DNA of 8,317 nucleotides from Rhodospirillaceae bacterium (lineage in GTDB: Bacteria; Pseudomonadota; Alphaproteobacteria; Rhodospirillales; 2-02-FULL-58-16), in NCBI GenBank assembly GCA_030623425.1, contig JAUXMA010000059.1, forward strand, positions 1 to 8,317, in the 5' to 3' direction. Below, piece by piece: positions 6,528 through 8,317 of the stretch. Numbering within the stretch: the stretch's first letter is position 1; every line of letters starts with the position of its first letter. The position numbers were made by a program, and so were the translations under genes. The notes beneath the pieces are model-generated. The model worked only from the letters and a program-made list of their open reading frames with translations, did no database searches and had not been told where the DNA came from.

Positions 6528-7943
6528 ATGAGACGCCGCCGCAACGCCAAAATCATCGCCACTCTCGGTCCCGCCACTTGCAGCGAAGCCCAAATCGGCA
6601 AGTTGTTCGAGGCGGGGGCGGACGTGTTCCGCCTTAACGCCAGCCACGGAACCCATGCCGAGCACAAAAAACTACTGAGGATCGTCCGCCGACTGGAAAA
6701 ACACTACAACCGTCCGATCGGCGTCGTTTTTGACCTTCAGGGACCGAAGCTCAGGGTCGGCGAATTCGCCGCTGGAAAGATCCTGCTGAAAGCGCGCCAA
6801 TCCTTTCGTTTCGACCTTTCAGAGCAACCGGGGGACAGCCGGCGCGTGCAATTGCCGCATGCGGAAATCTTCGCGGCGCTGAAAGCGGGAATGAACCTTT
6901 TGCTGGACGATGGCAGGATTTTCCTGCGCGTCGTTCATTGCGGCAAGGATTTCGCCGAAACCAAGGTCGTCAACGGCGGTGAGGTATCGGACCACAAAGG
7001 GGTGAACGTCCCCGGCGCCGTCCTCGACCTTTCGCCGCTGACCGGCAAAGACCTGGAAGACCTGGAATTCGGGCTGAAGCTGGGCGTCGACTGGGTGGCG
7101 CTGTCCTTCGTCCAGAGGCCGGAAGATGTCATCGCCGCGAGAAAACTGATCTCCGGCCGCGCCGCCGTTCTTGCCAAGCTGGAAAAACCTCTGGCCATCA
7201 AGCACCTGGATGAAATCGTCGAACTGGCGGACGCGCTGATGGTGGCGCGCGGCGACTTGGGCGTGGAGGCCCCGCCCGAGGACGTTCCGGGCTTGCAAAA
7301 AAGGATCATCAATTCCTGCCGCGAGGCCGGCAAGCCTGTCGTCGTGGCGACGCAGATGCTGGATTCCATGGTCCATGCGCCGATGCCGACCCGCGCCGAG
7401 GCATCCGACGTGGCCACCGCCGTTTACGACGGAGCCGATGCGGTCATGCTGTCGGCGGAGACGGCCGTCGGCGATCATCCGGTGGCGGCGGTGACGATGA
7501 TGAACAGGATCATCAAAAGGGTGGAGAGCGATCCTTATTATCGCACCGCCATGGAAGCTCAGCACCGCCACCCCAAGGCCACCGACGCCGACGCCATCAT
7601 CGCCGCCGCCCGGCAGGCGGCCCATACGATTTCGGCGGCGGCCATCGTCACCTTCTCGTCAACCGGATCGACGACGCTCCGCGCCGCCCGCGAGCGGCCG
7701 AAGATGCCGATCCTGGGGCTGACGCCCAGGATCGGAACGGCGCGAAGGCTGGCCCTCGCCTGGGGGGTCCATTCCGTCAAGGTCCCGGATTTGAAGAGAT
7801 TCGCCGAAATGGTCGACAAGGCCGTCGGTATCGCCTTGCGCGAGGAATTCGCCGCCACCGGCGATCAGGTGGTCATCACCGCCGGCGTCCCTTTCGGCAC
7901 CCCCGGCGCCACCAACATCCTCCGCATCGCCTGGGTAAAATAG
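6528..7943 (+). CDS. pyk: Pyruvate kinase, K+-independent residue signature
   Basis: Pyruvate kinase converts phosphoenolpyruvate and ADP to pyruvate and ATP. The 471 residues cover all domains. The TIM barrel has KIIATLGPA (8-16), RLNASHGT (35-42, Arg35, Asn37, Ser39), FDLQGPKLR (68-76), catalytic Lys217 and metal-binding Glu219 in AKLEK, MVARGDLGVE (238-247, Asp243) and VATQML (273-278, Thr275). The B domain spans roughly 77-165, and the C-terminal domain 340-471 keeps a phosphate-binding loop SSTGST (377-382), so allosteric control by a phosphorylated sugar or nucleotide is possible. Lys74 replaces the Glu of muscle-type K+-dependent enzymes, with Leu70, Gln71 and Val77 alongside. The ATG at 6528 is chosen because an in-frame TAG at 6498 blocks extension and the sequence matches the family from there. 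It is probably co-transcribed with the glycerate kinase 52 bases upstream; the pair resembles ttuD-ttuE. Confidence 0.96.
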   Translation: MRRRRNAKIIATLGPATCSEAQIGKLFEAGADVFRLNASHGTHAEHKKLLRIVRRLEKHYNRPIGVVFDLQGPKLRVGEFAAGKILLKARQSFRFDLSEQPGDSRRVQLPHAEIFAALKAGMNLLLDDGRIFLRVVHCGKDFAETKVVNGGEVSDHKGVNVPGAVLDLSPLTGKDLEDLEFGLKLGVDWVALSFVQRPEDVIAARKLISGRAAVLAKLEKPLAIKHLDEIVELADALMVARGDLGVEAPPEDVPGLQKRIINSCREAGKPVVVATQMLDSMVHAPMPTRAEASDVATAVYDGADAVMLSAETAVGDHPVAAVTMMNRIIKRVESDPYYRTAMEAQHRHPKATDADAIIAAARQAAHTISAAAIVTFSSTGSTTLRAARERPKMPILGLTPRIGTARRLALAWGVHSVKVPDLKRFAEMVDKAVGIALREEFAATGDQVVITAGVPFGTPGATNILRIAWVK

Positions 7944-7948
7944 GCGCC

Positions 7949-7984
7949 GGAACCGGCTGCAAGACCGCATCCCGCGCCGGTTCC
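7949..7984 (+). terminator. Hairpin after pyruvate kinase, possible terminator
   Basis: A perfect 9-bp stem pairs GGAACCGGC (7949-7957) with GCCGGTTCC (7976-7984) around an 18-base loop, beginning five bases after the pyk TAG. No T-tract follows, so it is not a classical intrinsic terminator. It may protect the 3' end or act with Rho. The 92 bases after it, up to the next gene's stop at 8077, contain nothing else I can support. Confidence 0.4.
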
Positions 7985-8076
7985 TAGGCGGCATGGGAAG
8001 GAAACGGAATACACCTTAACCGCGCCGCCAAACTGTCCAACGATGTGGGACCTCACCGAGACAAAACTTTTTGACG

Positions 8077-8317
8077 CTAGGATATAAGGAAAGTGTTGAT
8101 CACCACACCAAAAAATACCAGTCCGGCAATGCCGACAACAATACCAAACAAGACGAAAATGAACTTTGCAATGCGAAGCCCGGGGCCGCCAACGCCGAAC
8201 TGATGGGCCATTCGATCAAAATCTCCCATGTCGTCAGGTGGCGGTTCCCAGAACTCACCGAGCTCGTCCGTGTCGATCTCCACCTCGGCGGCCTCGAGGT
8301 CGGCGCCGTCCGCTTGA
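8077..8317 (-). CDS. C-terminal part of an unknown acidic protein with one membrane segment
   Basis: The frame runs from the TAG at 8079-8077 to the right edge without a stop, so the gene is 5'-partial and 79 residues are visible. I do not recognise it. A GTG at 8283 could start a 68-residue protein, but the upstream codons (QADGADLEAAEVE) continue the same acidic style, so a longer protein is equally likely. The visible part is acidic and Pro-containing (DELGEFWEPPPDDMGDFDRM), then Gly-rich, then has one hydrophobic helix of about 22 residues (FIFVLFGIVV onward) that ends close to the C-terminus. Arg and Lys just before the helix suggest that the acidic part stays in the cytoplasm, as in a tail-anchored protein. 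It converges on pyruvate kinase. Codon choice in the membrane segment is less GC-rich than in the neighbours. Confidence 0.6.
   Translation of the reverse strand, partial: QADGADLEAAEVEIDTDELGEFWEPPPDDMGDFDRMAHQFGVGGPGLRIAKFIFVLFGIVVGIAGLVFFGVVINTFLIS

Overview
The window reads as ordinary chromosomal DNA from a GC-rich alphaproteobacterium, most likely a Rhodospirillales-like lineage. The evidence is the recA-alaS order, protein sequences that resemble alphaproteobacterial RecA and AlaRS throughout, strong G/C preference at third codon positions, and a TtuD/TtuE-type glycerate kinase and pyruvate kinase pair. This placement rests on recognition, not on a search. I see no phage, transposase, CRISPR, tRNA or rRNA.

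Layout, left to right. recA (+) enters from the left edge; its frame is open to base 2, so the true start probably lies just outside. A 195-base spacer leads to alaS (+), full length at 881 codons. alaS converges on a leftward pair: a periplasmic cyclophilin-type peptidyl-prolyl isomerase (-), preceded by a 118-residue basic helical protein of unknown function (-). A 257-base intergenic region (4965-5221) separates this pair from a divergent rightward pair. It holds two strong neighbouring inverted repeats, each bounded by TAGAGC/GCTCTA, then a small GC hairpin with a T-tract and an AT-rich promoter-like stretch. The rightward pair is a MOFRL-family glycerate 2-kinase and a pyruvate kinase. 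A 9-bp hairpin follows pyruvate kinase. The right edge holds the C-terminal 79 residues of an acidic protein with one membrane segment (-), cut by the window end.

How the genes work together. RecA (recombination, SOS) and AlaRS (translation) are housekeeping neighbours with separate roles. Glycerate kinase makes 2-phosphoglycerate; enolase, encoded elsewhere, would turn this into phosphoenolpyruvate; pyruvate kinase recovers the ATP as pyruvate is made. The pair therefore looks like a lower-glycolysis entry for glycerate from glyoxylate, tartrate or tartronate-semialdehyde metabolism. The pyruvate kinase carries the residue set known from K+-independent enzymes.

I found no clearly new system. 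The items most worth a second look are the paired TAGAGC inverted repeats, three start codons without Shine-Dalgarno sequences that each have a -10-like hexamer exactly six bases upstream (possible leaderless mRNAs), and the uncharacterised 118-residue protein beside the cyclophilin.
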